Below are positions 1-11,200 of a stretch of 64,000 bases of DNA, one piece after another; position 1 is the stretch's first letter; every line of letters starts with the position of its first letter. The DNA is from Thermonema rossianum DSM 10300 (lineage in GTDB: Bacteria > Bacteroidota > Bacteroidia > Cytophagales > Thermonemataceae): contig NZ_KE384579.1 in assembly GCF_000426825.1 (NCBI RefSeq), positions 202,877 through 266,876 of the forward strand. Reading direction: 5' to 3'. The notes under the pieces were generated by a model. It made no database searches, was not told the DNA's origin, and was given only the letters and a program-made list of their open reading frames with translations. Position numbers and translations under genes: made by a program.

Positions 1-1748
1 TGGGCTTGCTGGCATCCAATGCCAAGGTGAGTGGTGAGATATGGTTCAATTCCAATAGCTTGGGGTGGGTGGATTTGCTGAGCCTGTCCCCAAAACAAAT
101 GCGCTCGATTCGAGGGGGGGAAATAGCCATGGTCTTTCAGGAGCCCATGACTTCGCTCAACCCCGTGATGACCTGCGGGGACCAGGTGATGGAAGCCATC
201 CGCCTGCATCGCCCCGACTTGAGCAAGGAGGAGGCGCGCCAGCTGGTGTTTCGTAAGTTCCGCGATGTGCATCTGGATAGTCGCGATGAAGGCGACAGCG
301 ACGAAGCTGCCATGGCGCAACTCGAAAAAATCTATCACTCTTTTCCGCATCAACTGTCCGGGGGGCAGAAACAAAGAGTCATGATTGCCATGGCTTTGGC
401 TTGCGACCCGGAGCTTATTATCGCCGATGAGCCTACCACCGCCTTAGATGTGAGTACCCAGCGAGCCATTCTCGATATTTTTCAAGAGTTGACCTGCCGG
501 GAAGATATATCGGTTTTGTTCATCAGCCATGACTTGGGGGTGGTTGCCGAAGTGTCGGACCGCGTGATGGTGATGTATCGAGGCAAGCAGCGCGAACTGG
601 AAGATGTGCTCACTATCTTCGACAACCCGAAAGACCCTTATACGCGAGGTCTTTTCTCTTGCCGCCCACGGGTGGATTTGAGTTTCCTGGATACCTCCGT
701 TACACGCCTGACGCGCCTGCCCACCATTGCAGATTTCATTGAGGTGGATGCCCAAGGCAATGTGAAAGCCAAAAAGGTGGATAACATAGGTATTGGCGAA
801 ACCATCTTTTCGATGATAGACATTGAAGAAGAGTTATCGCAAAGCGAACAGCCCGAGCCGCCCTTGCCTGTGCTTAAAGTGGAAGGGCTGACCAAGACCT
901 TCTGGGTGAAAAAGAAAGACAAAAGGGGCAAGGAACGCTTCGTTGCCGTTGACAATGTGAGTTTCGAAGTCTTCAAGGGAGAGACCGTCGGTTTGGTGGG
1001 CGAGTCGGGATGTGGCAAATCTACTTTGAGCCGCCTGATTCTACGCCTTCTGGAAGCCGATGGTGGGCGTGTGGAGTTTGGAGTGCGTACCGGAGACGGA
1101 AGCATGCACTATCATGACCTTTTTGCGTTGAGTGAGCGCGCCATGCGTCCCCTGCGGCGTTATATGCAGATTGTTTTCCAAGACCCCTTTGCTTCGCTCA
1201 ATCCGCGCATGAGTATAGGCGAGATATTGACCGAGCCCATGCGCCTGTTTAAACTATATGGAAGCGCCAAAGAGCAAAAAGAGCGTGCCTTTAAACTCTT
1301 GGAAGACGTGGGCTTGGACCCCCGCCATGTCTTTCACCGCTACCCTCACGAGTTTTCGGGAGGACAGCGCCAGCGCATTTGCATTGCACGGGCTTTGGCT
1401 ACCGACCCTCAATTTATTATCTTTGACGAATCGGTGTCTGCCTTGGATGTGTCGGTACAAGCCGAAGTGCTGAATCTTATCAACGAACTGAAAGAACAAT
1501 ATCATTTTTCGTCTATCTTTATTTCCCACGACCTTGCCGTCATTCGTTTTATTGCCGACCGGGTGATGGTCATGAAGGATGGCAAGATTATTGAGACAGG
1601 AGATAATCGACAGATTTTTGAAAACCCCTCGCATCCTTATACCCGGGCACTTTTGGATGCCATACCCAAAGGTGATATTATTGCCATCAGGAAGAATATT
1701 GAAGAAAGAACTTCGATTCGCGGCAGCCGTACCCACAGCACCCCATGA
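1..1748 (+). CDS. Fused two-domain peptide ABC transporter ATP-binding protein (5' end outside window)
   Basis: This protein is the energy-coupling ATPase of a di-/oligopeptide-type importer, with both nucleotide-binding domains (DppD-like and DppF-like) on one chain. The reading frame is open to the left edge. The Walker A of the first domain is missing, so the gene starts upstream; the TTG at base 6 is not the true start. The first domain keeps its Q-loop ([11 protein letters not shown]), signature LSGGQKQR and Walker [12 protein letters not shown]. The second domain has Walker [10 protein letters not shown], the [12 protein letters not shown]-loop, signature FSGGQRQR and Walker B IIFDES, where the usual proline after DE is serine. 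The C-terminus carries the peptide-transporter tail motif [11 protein letters not shown]. Fused forms of this kind (YejF/GsiA-like) are known. No permease or binding-protein gene is visible downstream. Substrate is not determinable. Confidence 0.93.
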   Translation, partial: GLLASNAKVSGEIWFNSNSLGWVDLLSLSPKQMRSIRGGEIAMVFQEPMTSLNPVMTCGDQVMEAIRLHRPDLSKEEARQLVFRKFRDVHLDSRDEGDSDEAAMAQLEKIYHSFPHQLSGGQKQRVMIAMALACDPELIIADEPTTALDVSTQRAILDIFQELTCREDISVLFISHDLGVVAEVSDRVMVMYRGKQRELEDVLTIFDNPKDPYTRGLFSCRPRVDLSFLDTSVTRLTRLPTIADFIEVDAQGNVKAKKVDNIGIGETIFSMIDIEEELSQSEQPEPPLPVLKVEGLTKTFWVKKKDKRGKERFVAVDNVSFEVFKGETVGLVGESGCGKSTLSRLILRLLEADGGRVEFGVRTGDGSMHYHDLFALSERAMRPLRRYMQIVFQDPFASLNPRMSIGEILTEPMRLFKLYGSAKEQKERAFKLLEDVGLDPRHVFHRYPHEFSGGQRQRICIARALATDPQFIIFDESVSALDVSVQAEVLNLINELKEQYHFSSIFISHDLAVIRFIADRVMVMKDGKIIETGDNRQIFENPSHPYTRALLDAIPKGDIIAIRKNIEERTSIRGSRTHSTP

Positions 1749-1852
1749 AAACGACGCAGGATGAGTAAAATAAACAATCCACTTCCCACCTAAACAAAGA
1801 AAAAGCGAACTGCCCGGCAGGCTCTTATTGCGCCGGGGAGTACCCATCTTTT

Positions 1853-1860
1853 TTACTTTG
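1853..1860 (+). promoter_or_regulatory. Possible -7 element upstream of rnr
   Basis: TTACTTTG resembles the Bacteroidota -7 consensus TAnnTTTG but lacks the A at its second position. It lies 12 bases before the rnr start codon, which would leave only a very short leader. Weak call. Confidence 0.25.
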
Positions 1861-1872
1861 TGTTTTAAATGA

Positions 1873-4074
1873 ATGAAATCAATGACTATGACAAGAAAGA
1901 AGAAAAAAATAAAAGCAAAGCTTGTTACCAAGCGCAAAAGAAAAAACAAAGCCACAGTTGACATAAAGCAACTGAAAGAACAGATATTAAAAGTGATGGA
2001 AGAGCCTTTGAAACATGGCTATTCCATACGTACCATCATGCGTAAGCTGCATGCCGAAGGCAAAAAAAGCAAACGGGCAGTGATGCAGGCAGTCGAAGAA
2101 CTGCTCGATGAAGGACATCTGTATTTTACATCCGACGGGCGCATGCGTTCGGCGCTGGAGCGCCAGAATGTGCTCGTGGGGGTGGTGGACCAATCCAGCC
2201 CTTACTACGCTTTTGTAGTACCCAAAGACCCGGCACTGCCCGACGTGTGGGTATCGGTCGAAGACCTGAATACCGCCTTCGATGGCGATGTGGTGAAAGT
2301 CGCTTATTTCGATTCGGAGAAGGGGCTGAACCCCGAAGGCAAAGTACTGGAAATCCTGGAACGGAAGCACAACCGCATCGTCGGGCGCTTGACCATAGAC
2401 CGTTCCGGTGAGTTTGGTTTTGTGGAGCCCGACAGCCGCCGTTATTACATGGACATCTTTGTGCCGAAAGAATCGTTGCACGGGGCTCAAACCGACGACA
2501 AGGTGATTGTGGAGATAGTGAAATGGCCCAAGAACGGCAAAAAACCCGTGGGAAAGGTCGTGAGCATATTGGGCAAAGCCGGTGACCACAATACCGAAAT
2601 GCATGCCATCATGGCAGAGTATAATTTGCCTTATGAGTTTCCTAAGAGGGTAGAACAGGCAGCCGAAAAGATATCTGCCAAAATACCGAAAGCCGAAATT
2701 GCCCGGCGGCGCGATTTCCGTGGCATCCCTACTTTTACCATAGACCCCGAAGATGCCAAAGACTTTGACGATGCCCTTTCTATTCGCAAGCTGGAGAATG
2801 GAAACTGGGAAGTGGGCGTACACATTGCCGACGTCACCTACTATGTGAAGCCGGGTTCTGTTTTGGACAAAGAAGCTTTTCAGCGCGCCACTTCCGTGTA
2901 TTTGGTGGACCGGGTGGTGCCCATGCTGCCCGAACGCCTTTCCAATGACCTGTGTTCTTTACGCCCACATGAAGACCGTCTCACTTTTTCGGCAGTTTTT
3001 GAAGTGGACAAGAACGCCCGTGTGCTCAACAGCTGGTTTGGCAGAACCATCATCCATTCGCAGCGCCGCTTCACCTACGAAGAAGCACAAGAGCGCATAG
3101 AAACGGGCAAAGGCGACTTTGCCGGAAAGATACGCACACTCAACCGCCTGGCAAAAATACTGCGCAAACGCCGTTTTGAGCATGGCGCCATCAGCTTCGA
3201 GACCGTAGAGGTGCGCTTCCGCCTGGCACAAGACGGCACCCCGCTGGAGGTGGTACCCAAAATACGCAAAGACGCGCACAAGATGATAGAAGAATGGATG
3301 CTGCTTGCCAACCGCAAAGTGGCAGAGTTTGTCTATAATCTGAAAAAGAAAGAGCCGCGTTTGACTATGGTGTACCGGGTACACGAACCGCCGGTCGAAG
3401 ACCGTCTCGAAACCTTTGCCAAGTTTATTGCCAAATTCGGATATAAGCTCGACACCAGCGACCCGCGGCGTTTGGCGCAATCCTACAATGCCCTGACCGA
3501 AGCCGTAGAAGGCAAACCGGAGCAAAACTTTATTGAATCGCTGGCTATTCGCACCATGTCGAAAGCCAGATATACCACTGAGCCTTTGGGTCACTTTGGC
3601 TTGGCTTTCGACCATTACACCCATTTTACTTCACCCATTCGCCGCTACCCCGACATGATGGTACACCGCCTGCTGTGGCACTATTTGCACAAGGGGCAAT
3701 CGGTCAATAAAGAAGAATACGAGTCGTATTGCGAGCATGCTTCCGAAATGGAGCGTCGTGCCGAAGAGGCAGAGCGTGCTTCCATTAAATACAAGCAGGT
3801 GGAATTTATGCAGAACCGTACCGACGAGGTCTTTGACGGCATTGTGACGGGAGTAACCGAACACGGGGTGTATGTGGAAATTGTGCAAACCAAGTGCGAA
3901 GGACGGGTGGCAATGAGCGACCTGCAAGGAGACTATTACGAGTTGGACCACGAAAACTACCGTCTGGTAGGGCGTAAAACCAAACGCATCATAGCCTTTG
4001 GCGACAAGGTGAAAGTAAAGGTGAAAGCCACCAGCTTGGCAGCCCGTACCATAGACCTGTTGTTGGTGGAATAA
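1873..4074 (+). CDS. rnr: Ribonuclease R (3'-5' exoribonuclease)
   Basis: RNase R degrades structured RNA processively from the 3' end and takes part in RNA turnover and rRNA/tmRNA quality control in the cytoplasm. The 733-residue protein begins with a very lysine-rich segment, followed by an RNase R winged-helix domain (about residues 30-90), cold-shock OB domains, the RNB catalytic domain with metal-binding acidic residues in DPEDAKDFDD (D291-D300), and a C-terminal S1 domain (about 645-725, beginning DGIVTGVTEHGVYVEI). Length and domain order fit the family. The start at 1873 keeps the basic N-terminus; a second ATG four codons in (MTRKKKK) is equally plausible. A hairpin-plus-T-run terminator follows the stop, so the gene is probably monocistronic. 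Confidence 0.95.
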   Translation: MKSMTMTRKKKKIKAKLVTKRKRKNKATVDIKQLKEQILKVMEEPLKHGYSIRTIMRKLHAEGKKSKRAVMQAVEELLDEGHLYFTSDGRMRSALERQNVLVGVVDQSSPYYAFVVPKDPALPDVWVSVEDLNTAFDGDVVKVAYFDSEKGLNPEGKVLEILERKHNRIVGRLTIDRSGEFGFVEPDSRRYYMDIFVPKESLHGAQTDDKVIVEIVKWPKNGKKPVGKVVSILGKAGDHNTEMHAIMAEYNLPYEFPKRVEQAAEKISAKIPKAEIARRRDFRGIPTFTIDPEDAKDFDDALSIRKLENGNWEVGVHIADVTYYVKPGSVLDKEAFQRATSVYLVDRVVPMLPERLSNDLCSLRPHEDRLTFSAVFEVDKNARVLNSWFGRTIIHSQRRFTYEEAQERIETGKGDFAGKIRTLNRLAKILRKRRFEHGAISFETVEVRFRLAQDGTPLEVVPKIRKDAHKMIEEWMLLANRKVAEFVYNLKKKEPRLTMVYRVHEPPVEDRLETFAKFIAKFGYKLDTSDPRRLAQSYNALTEAVEGKPEQNFIESLAIRTMSKARYTTEPLGHFGLAFDHYTHFTSPIRRYPDMMVHRLLWHYLHKGQSVNKEEYESYCEHASEMERRAEEAERASIKYKQVEFMQNRTDEVFDGIVTGVTEHGVYVEIVQTKCEGRVAMSDLQGDYYELDHENYRLVGRKTKRIIAFGDKVKVKVKATSLAARTIDLLLVE

Positions 4075-4101
4075 GACAAGCAAAAAATGTGCCTTTGATT
4101 G

Positions 4102-4144
4102 AAAAATGTGGAGCTTCCCGCTGGAAGTATCCGCATTTTTTTTT
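4102..4144 (+). terminator. Rho-independent terminator after rnr
   Basis: An 11-bp stem (AAAAATGTGGA paired with TCCGCATTTTT, one G-U pair) can form, with an inner TTCC/GGAA helix, followed by a run of T. It lies between the rnr stop and the rpoN start. Confidence 0.75.
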
Positions 4145-4182
4145 AACTTTAACTACTTCAATCTTAAAGTGAAGCAGGGGTT

Positions 4183-5667
4183 ATGCAAAAATTAGACCTG
4201 AAACAGATACAGACGCAAAAGCTTTCGCCTCAACAGATACAATACATCAAGCTGTTGCAAATCCCCAGTGTGGAACTGGAGGCAAGAGTACAGGAAGAAT
4301 TGGCATCCAATCCACTGCTTGAAGAGGGCAGCCCGGAAGAAGACCCTTACAATTTCGAGGCGGAAGAAGAAAATTATGAATCCGAAGAGCTGGAAGATGT
4401 GCAGGAAGAAATCAGCATAGAAGAGTATCTCGAGCACGAAGACGTAAAGAATGGCTACAGTTCGGATTACTCGAACTATTCACCGGATGATGACGATGAC
4501 AAAGAGGTGCCCATCGTCAGCAGCGCCTCTTTGCTCGAAAGCCTCGAGCGTCAAATAGGCTTCTTGGATTTGGACGAAAAACAACAAATCATAGCCCGGC
4601 AAATCATAGGCAGCCTCGATAGCGACGGCTACTTGCGGCGTGACTTGAAAGGGCTGCGCTATGACCTGATGCTTACGCAAAACGTGGCAGTGACGGAACA
4701 AGAGATAGAAGAGGTGCTCAAAAAGGTGCAGCGTTGCGACCCGCCCGGCATCGCTGCCCGTGACTTGAAAGAGTGCCTGATGATTCAACTGGAGCGCAAG
4801 CTGGAGGAAGAGTTTCTTACCGAAGAAGAACAACAACACGTACATAACGCGCTGTTAATATTGCGCAAATGTTTCAACGAATTCAAAAAGAAACACTACG
4901 ATAAGATACAAAGCAAGCTGAACCTTAGCGATGAAGCGTTGCGCGAAGCCGTCCATTTGATTACCAAACTGAACCCCAAGCCGGGTGAGGTGTCGGGTAA
5001 TTCTTTCGTACGCAACCAATACATCATTCCGGATTTTATTGTAAAAAACCGCAACGGACAGCTCGAAGTAAGCCTGAACTCAAAAAATGCCCCGGAACTG
5101 CGCATCAACCGGGTGTATGCCGAGATGCTGCAGCAATACGACAACAGCGACAAAAAAGACAAAAAGCTGAAAGAAACCATTTCGTTTGTGAAACAAAAGC
5201 TTGACTCTGCCAAGTGGTTCATCGATGCCATCAAACAGCGGCAAGATACCCTGTTGCGCACCATGAATGCTATTGTAGAGCATCAAAAGGAGTTCTTTTT
5301 AGAAGGCGACGAGTCGAAGCTAAAACCCATGATTTTGAAAGATATTGCCGATAAAATAGGCATGGATATATCGACGGTCTCGCGCGTGGCAAGCAGCAAA
5401 ACCGTGCAAACCGACTTCGGCATTTACCCTCTGAAATACTTCTTCTCGGAAGGCATAGAAACCAAAGATGGGGGCGAAGCCAGCAGCCGTGAGGTCAAGC
5501 ATGTGTTGAAAGAGTTGGTGGACAACGAAGACAAAAGCGCCCCTTACTCCGACGAGAAACTTGAGCAACTGCTCAAAGAGCGAGGTTATAAGATAGCACG
5601 CCGTACGGTAGCCAAGTACCGCGAGCAATTGGGGATTCCTGTGGCACGCTTGCGCAAAGAACTGTAG
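4183..5667 (+). CDS. rpoN: RNA polymerase sigma-54 factor
   Basis: RpoN directs RNA polymerase to -24/-12 promoters, where it needs an AAA+ activator. The 494-residue protein shows all three regions. The N-terminal glutamine-rich activator-interaction region I (LDLKQIQTQKLSPQQIQYIK) is followed by a strongly acidic linker (about residues 45-110), the core-binding region, and the C-terminal DNA-binding region with the RpoN box ARRTVAKYRE at residues 472-481. All key elements look intact. The downstream membrane-protein gene starts 5 bases after the stop and is probably co-transcribed. No sigma-54-dependent activator gene is in the window. Confidence 0.96.
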   Translation: MQKLDLKQIQTQKLSPQQIQYIKLLQIPSVELEARVQEELASNPLLEEGSPEEDPYNFEAEEENYESEELEDVQEEISIEEYLEHEDVKNGYSSDYSNYSPDDDDDKEVPIVSSASLLESLERQIGFLDLDEKQQIIARQIIGSLDSDGYLRRDLKGLRYDLMLTQNVAVTEQEIEEVLKKVQRCDPPGIAARDLKECLMIQLERKLEEEFLTEEEQQHVHNALLILRKCFNEFKKKHYDKIQSKLNLSDEALREAVHLITKLNPKPGEVSGNSFVRNQYIIPDFIVKNRNGQLEVSLNSKNAPELRINRVYAEMLQQYDNSDKKDKKLKETISFVKQKLDSAKWFIDAIKQRQDTLLRTMNAIVEHQKEFFLEGDESKLKPMILKDIADKIGMDISTVSRVASSKTVQTDFGIYPLKYFFSEGIETKDGGEASSREVKHVLKELVDNEDKSAPYSDEKLEQLLKERGYKIARRTVAKYREQLGIPVARLRKEL

Positions 5668-5672
5668 TTTGC

Positions 5673-6302
5673 ATGAAACGACCCCGCTGGGCTTGGATAC
5701 TGTCAGTGCTTTTTCATCCCTTGTGGGTGCCGTGGCTGATGCTTTTCGTAGTGCTGCATTTTTATGCTTCCTCGTTTTTTTTATGGAGCAAACAGCTGCC
5801 GGCACTGCTTCTGAGGCTGTCAGCCATCTGCTGGCTCCTGTTGCCTGCCGTTTTATTGTTTCTCTTTAAACAAGCGCGCATCATCAAAACATGGGAGATG
5901 GAACAAGCCCGCGAACGGCGCTTGCCCCTGCTTTGTTTGTTGGCGGTATATATTCTTTCGGCTTGGGCTATGCACTTCTGGGAGCTGGATGCCCGTCTGC
6001 AAGCCTTGCCGGCAGGAGTAGCGCTTGGTTTGCTCTTGGCTTTCTTGCTCAACGAGTTATCCAAGATAAGCCTGCATACTTTGGCATTGGGCGGCGCTAC
6101 CGCTTTTTTTGCTGCTTTGGCTTATCACACACACCGTACGGCATGGCTATTCCCCTTGATTGCTTCCATTTGGGCAAGCGGCTGGGTTTATGCCGCCCGT
6201 TTGGAACTCGATGCCCATTCGCACATGCAGCTTATGGGTGGGTACGGGACAGGCATGGTGGCTATGTGGGCAACCTATTGCTATACGGCTTGTGGTTTGT
6301 GA
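5673..6302 (+). CDS. Integral membrane protein, possibly a degenerate PAP2-like protein
   Basis: This 209-residue protein is almost entirely hydrophobic, with about six predicted membrane segments and short basic loops (KQARIIKTWEMEQARERR). Near the C-terminus the pattern RLELDAHSHMQLMGGYGTG recalls the third motif of PAP2 phosphatases (histidine followed by a G-x3-G helix). The first two PAP2 motifs are not visible, so enzymatic activity is doubtful. The start lies 5 bases behind the rpoN stop, which indicates co-transcription. I do not assign a function. Confidence 0.75.
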   Translation: MKRPRWAWILSVLFHPLWVPWLMLFVVLHFYASSFFLWSKQLPALLLRLSAICWLLLPAVLLFLFKQARIIKTWEMEQARERRLPLLCLLAVYILSAWAMHFWELDARLQALPAGVALGLLLAFLLNELSKISLHTLALGGATAFFAALAYHTHRTAWLFPLIASIWASGWVYAARLELDAHSHMQLMGGYGTGMVAMWATYCYTACGL

Positions 6303-6315
6303 GTGCTTGACCGCA

Positions 6316-7335
6316 TCACATGCTAAGCACTATCAACTCAAAGCGCCGGTTTTTGGCACGCCCTTCCTCGGTTTTATTGTCGGCTATGGGCTGCGACTCA
6401 CCGTACCCTTTGGTAACAAAGCGGTCAGGCGACATGCCTTTCTGAAGCAGATATTCTTTTACGGCATTGGCACGCTTGCGCGACAACTCAAGGTTATAAG
6501 CTGCCGAACCGCGGTCGTCGGTATGACCGGCAATTTCAACGATAACGGTGGGGTTCTCTTTCAGCAGCTTGTAAATGCGGTCTATTTCACGCTTTGCATC
6601 TTCGTTCAACTCCCAGCTGTTATACTCAAAAGTGATGTTGCTAAGCGGTATTTTGGCGCCTACTTTTAAGCCTGTCATCTTTACATCCAGTTTGGGCTTG
6701 GCTTCTGCCTGTGGCAAATCCTTGGCAGCCGAAGCCACAAACTTGCGCGCATAGAAAAGGTAGTTGTTGGGGTTTTTTACTTCTATTTCATACTCGTCGC
6801 CTTCACGTAATTTGACCAGGTAGCGGCCATTTTGAGCGTCTTCGGGGCTAAGCTCTATGACCTCATCCCGGTTACGGTTGGTAAGCACCACGCCGAAGTC
6901 AAGGGCTTCGCCCGAGGCAATATCTTGAATATTGATTTCGTACTCTACTTTCTTTGGTGTAAGCGGAATACGGTAAACCAAGTTGAAGGTGTCGAGGCGG
7001 TTGGCGTCAATGGTAATGGTGGTGTCTTCGAACTGAGGTTCGGAAATGCGTATGTTGTATAGCTTCTTGACAGGGAGGTCCAGTGACAGGCGTCCCCCGG
7101 TGGCTTTTTGGCTTGCAATCGTTTGGCTTGCCAGCACGTCGCGTACTTCCACGCGAGCCTCTACGGGCGAACCCAGCTCTTTGTCTTGAATGATAAACTC
7201 GGTAGAGAAGGTGCTGATGCCCAAATCCGGAATCACCGGAGAAGTATCTTCAAGCACTTGGGCATGGCTTTTCATACTCATGAGGCTGATGCTTGCACAA
7301 AGAAAAATATACGAAAGCTTTTTCATTTTCTGCAT
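6316..7335 (-). CDS. OmpA-family outer-membrane/peptidoglycan-associated protein
   Basis: This 339-residue protein has a signal peptide cleaved near A25 (SHA-Q) and a middle part of beta-rich segments containing a carboxypeptidase-regulatory-like strand set (SPVEARVEVRDV). The C-terminal OmpA domain (about residues 222-337) contains NITFEYNSWELNEDAKREID, IAGHTDDRG and SRKRANAVKEYLLQKG, the region that binds meso-diaminopimelate in peptidoglycan. It probably anchors the outer membrane to the wall. The gene lies immediately downstream of the 7356-8168 gene on the same strand with a 20-base gap, so the two are probably one operon. Confidence 0.9.
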   Translation of the reverse strand: MQKMKKLSYIFLCASISLMSMKSHAQVLEDTSPVIPDLGISTFSTEFIIQDKELGSPVEARVEVRDVLASQTIASQKATGGRLSLDLPVKKLYNIRISEPQFEDTTITIDANRLDTFNLVYRIPLTPKKVEYEINIQDIASGEALDFGVVLTNRNRDEVIELSPEDAQNGRYLVKLREGDEYEIEVKNPNNYLFYARKFVASAAKDLPQAEAKPKLDVKMTGLKVGAKIPLSNITFEYNSWELNEDAKREIDRIYKLLKENPTVIVEIAGHTDDRGSAAYNLELSRKRANAVKEYLLQKGMSPDRFVTKGYGESQPIADNKTEEGRAKNRRFELIVLSM

Positions 7336-7355
7336 GATTTGTTCAATACCGGGAG

Positions 7356-8168
7356 TTAAAACCGAAAGGTGAGGCGTAGTGCCGGCACAAATTGTCGCTG
7401 ATAGGTAGCCTGTGGCACAATGCCCGCTTCTATATCCATTTTTTCATTAAGTTTTTTGAGATGGTGCTTGTCCACACGGTTGCGTAGCCCACGAAAGAAG
7501 ACACGCGCCACATCGCCGCCCCAAATCGCGGCACTTACGACTGCCAACCCACTGGCAAGCAGCAACTGCTGGTTGGCTTGGTCGTAGAGCGAGGCGGCTT
7601 GGTCCGGGCGGGTAGCTTGCAAATAATCGTCATAAGAAGCCTTGGCTGCGTTATATTGCCAGATGGCAGCACCGGCTGCTCCGTAGGCTAAAAGCGTGGT
7701 AACCACCCAGCGGTATTTCCATTTCCACCACTTGTAATAGCGCACTTTGGGGTTGCCCAAGCCGGGTACTACCAGCGAATAAAGCGCTGCCCCTTCGTTT
7801 TTCAGATTCAGTACGCTGGGTTCGTAGCGGGCTTTTATTTTAAACTGTATGTTCTTGCCATCGAAGTCGGGGGCTTCTTTTTCATAATACCATATGATGC
7901 GCTTATCGCCGGCAAGCACGCGTCGCCCGATATGCCCGCGCACCTCTTTCAATGGTCCTTGAAATGTTCTACCGCTGTCGTTAGAGTAGTATAATTCGGT
8001 GTGAAATTCATAGCGAATGCTGCCGTCTTCCAAGGTGTAAGGCAAAATCACCTTCCCCTCCTTACGGTTCACTACAATTTGTTCATCCCGTAAATCCAGC
8101 TTTTGCCCAAGCAGCACATATGGCAGGCATAAGAGTACCGGAAATGACAGTTGTATGAGCGTTTTCAT
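7356..8168 (-). CDS. Secreted or membrane protein of unknown function
   Basis: This 270-residue protein has an N-terminal signal peptide (about 21 residues, ending LLGQ). A beta-rich region follows (residues 25-110, including YYSNDSGRTFQGPL and GRRVLAGDKRIIWYYEKE), and then two hydrophobic helices (about 150-170 and 200-220), the first rich in Gly and Ala. The C-terminus ends in RLTFRF, an aromatic terminus as in outer-membrane barrels. The beta-rich part resembles segments seen in other Bacteroidota envelope proteins, but I cannot name the family. It is transcribed with the OmpA-family gene and diverges from the TPR-CHAT gene, with 93 bases between the start codons. Confidence 0.8.
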   Translation of the reverse strand: MKTLIQLSFPVLLCLPYVLLGQKLDLRDEQIVVNRKEGKVILPYTLEDGSIRYEFHTELYYSNDSGRTFQGPLKEVRGHIGRRVLAGDKRIIWYYEKEAPDFDGKNIQFKIKARYEPSVLNLKNEGAALYSLVVPGLGNPKVRYYKWWKWKYRWVVTTLLAYGAAGAAIWQYNAAKASYDDYLQATRPDQAASLYDQANQQLLLASGLAVVSAAIWGGDVARVFFRGLRNRVDKHHLKKLNEKMDIEAGIVPQATYQRQFVPALRLTFRF

Positions 8169-8261
8169 AAGTCACGATGAAAATAAGTTGAAAAATATAT
8201 ACTAAATTCAAGCATAAATTTAACAAAATGCAACTGAATGATGATGGACGGTGTACGTTTT

Positions 8262-11200
8262 ATGCGCACTTTCTTTATGAAACGGCAAGGATGGATATTG
8301 CTTTTTAGCTTTTTATGTTTTGCACAGCTTGTAAAAGCACAGCAAGATTTTCCCCGGCTCTATGAGTCGATGCTTGCCGCCTACAATGCCGGCGACACAC
8401 AGCGGGCAGCTTCATTGGCAGACAGCTTGCGTGCCATAGCGCCACAAGCGCTGCAAAACAAGCCGGAACAACTGGCGGCGCTTTATCAGAATATGGCTGT
8501 GATTTATACACGGGCGCAACGCTTGCCTGATGCCGAGACGATGTATCAAGCTTCTATGGAGCTGCGAAAGACCCAAGACCTGCCATCTTATTTTTCTACT
8601 GCCTTTCAACTGGCGGCACTTTACGTGGCACAAGGCAAGCATGCCGAAGCAGAGCAGCTTTATGCCGGAGTAGTGGCGCTGAGTGAACAACAGGAACAGT
8701 TGACCTTGTATTATCCGGTGGCACTGGCTTATTTGGGGCAGCTGGCCATACGAAAAGCAGCATGGCAGGAGGCAAATGCTTACCTTGCCAAGGCAGATAG
8801 CCTGTTTCAACAGGCACAGCTTACCAACCGCCCTGAATATGCCTATGTATTGGTAGGCAAGGGGCATTTGTTGGTAGAACAGGGCAATTACACGGAAGCC
8901 AAGCCGCTGCTACAAGCAGGCTTGCAGCTGGCGCAGGCAGGCAAGGTGGCAGACTTGCAGCGTCAGGCGCTCTTAGATTTGGCTTTGATAGCCGAAGAAG
9001 AAGGGCAAACTGCACAAGCAATTGAACAGCTGGAAGCATTGCAGCGCATGACAACCCGGAATACTGTAGAGGCAATAGCGTCTTCTGTAGCTTTAGGACG
9101 CCTTTATGTAAAAACCGGCAATTATGAGCAAGCAGAAACACAGCTGCGTAATGTGCAGGGAGCTATAGAAGCGCTACCCACGTTGTTACCCGATTATTAC
9201 CAAGCATGGGCCATGTTGGCAGCTGCCCGGCAAGAATACACCCAAGCACTTACTTTTTTGAGCAAAATAGAAAGCGTTTCAAAAGAAGATGCCCCGGTAC
9301 AAGAACGCCTGACTTTACTGTATAACCGGATACAGATAGAGCGGGCCTTGGCGCGCTGGGTAGATGCCATGCAACACTTGGAAGAGTTCATCCGCCTGAT
9401 GGAAACAAATAATAAGCGGCAATCGCCTTTATACGCGCGAGCATATCTTCTGTGGGGCGAAATACTGGAAGAAGGCCTTTCGGACTACGAAGCCGCCGCC
9501 GAGAAATACCGATTGGCGATGGAGAGCTGGGAGCGGATTCATGGAGCCAAGACACTCTCGTATTGGCTGACTGCTGCGGACTACGCACGGGCTTTGATGC
9601 TCTCCGGGCAATACCGTAAAGCAATAGATGAGTACGAGCGCCTATTGCCCGGTTTAGAAGAGCTGCTGGGCCCGGAAGCGCAAGCCTACGCAGAAGTGCT
9701 TTCGAACTATGCCAATGTGCTTTATGAAACCGGCGACTACAATAAGGCAGAGGAATACTATCAGCAGGCAATAGAGATTTACAAGAAGAACTTTGCTGCC
9801 GGAGACCCCGCCTACATTGCGGTGGTGCGCAACTTGGCTGCTGTTTACGCCAACCGTGGTCTATATGGACTTGCCGAAGCTCTCTACGTGGAAGCCATGA
9901 CCGAGGCTGCCATGAGTTTGGGTGAAGAGCACCCCTTTTATTTGGACTTGCGGGAAGCCTACGCACTACTTTTGCAAAGCATAGGTTATTATGACACGGC
10001 GGAGCAAATGCTGACACAGAACCTGAGCATTCGCCGCCGTCTTTTGGGTGAAGAACACTTGGCAGTGGCCGAAACATATCTTCACTTGGGGGCGCTCAAC
10101 TACCTGATGGGAAGCTATGTAGAAGCCGAAGAGGTGCTTAACAAGGCACGCACGCTTTATGAGCGCCAAAATGCCAAAGAGATAGCAGAGTACACGGATG
10201 TTCTTTACTTTTTGGCGAAAACCCTCAATAAGATGGGGCGTACCAAAGAGGCCATCGAAGCTCTGCAGCAGTGTTTGGCACTGAGGGAGCGTATCGTGGG
10301 GCCGGAACACCCCGACTATGCCCTGGCACTAAATGCCTTGGCTGCTTATCATGAGCAAGTGGGCAACTATACCGAAGCGCAAGAGCTATACCGCTGGGCA
10401 TTGGATATCCTCCGGGCCAAAGGAGAGTATAACCCCGAATACATCGGGGTGTCGGAGCGCTTGGCCAATCTCTACAAAAAGCAGCGAAAGCTGCAAGAAG
10501 CTATCGACCTGCTGAAAAAAGCATATGATGCCCGCTTGACGCTCTACGGGAAGGTGCATCCGGCAACGGCTGCCTCTGCTAATAACCTGGCCATTTTGCT
10601 CGAAAGTGCAGGCAAGCCGGCCGAGGCCTTGAACTACTATACAGAGGCACTACAAGCGTTTGAGCAGACAGTAGGTACACAACACCCCGATTACATCACG
10701 ACGCTCAACAACTTGGCTATCCTGCATGACGAGCAAAAGAACTATGCACAAGCTGCTCAATACTACGAACGAAGCGTGGATGTCTTGGGCAACTTCATAG
10801 AGGAGATATTCCCCGGTTTGAGTGAAAAGGAAAAACGCTCTTTCTATTACAAGTATCGCCCATTTTATGAGAATTTCTTCTTCTTTGTCGTGAAGCATGC
10901 TACCGAAAAACCGGAAGCCGCATTGAGCCAACGTTTGCTGCTGAAAGCCTACAATCTGCAGATGCAGCTCAAAGGTATTTTATTGAGCACTACCGGACGC
11001 CTGCGCCTGTTGATGGAAAACACGACGGACGAAGCGCTTAAACAAACCTACCGCCAATGGCAAGCGTTGCGCGAGCTGATTGCCAATATATACACGGAAG
11101 GGCTTCAGGCTGCCCGGGAAAGGGGCGTCAACATAGAGGAGCTCGAACAGGAGGCCAACCGTTTGGAAAAGATCCTTTCTCAACGCTCTTCTGAATTCGT

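Noticed and set aside
1987-2823. Antisense ORF (278 codons) opposite rnr
   Set aside because: His/Tyr-rich shadow translation of the conserved RNase R coding sequence.
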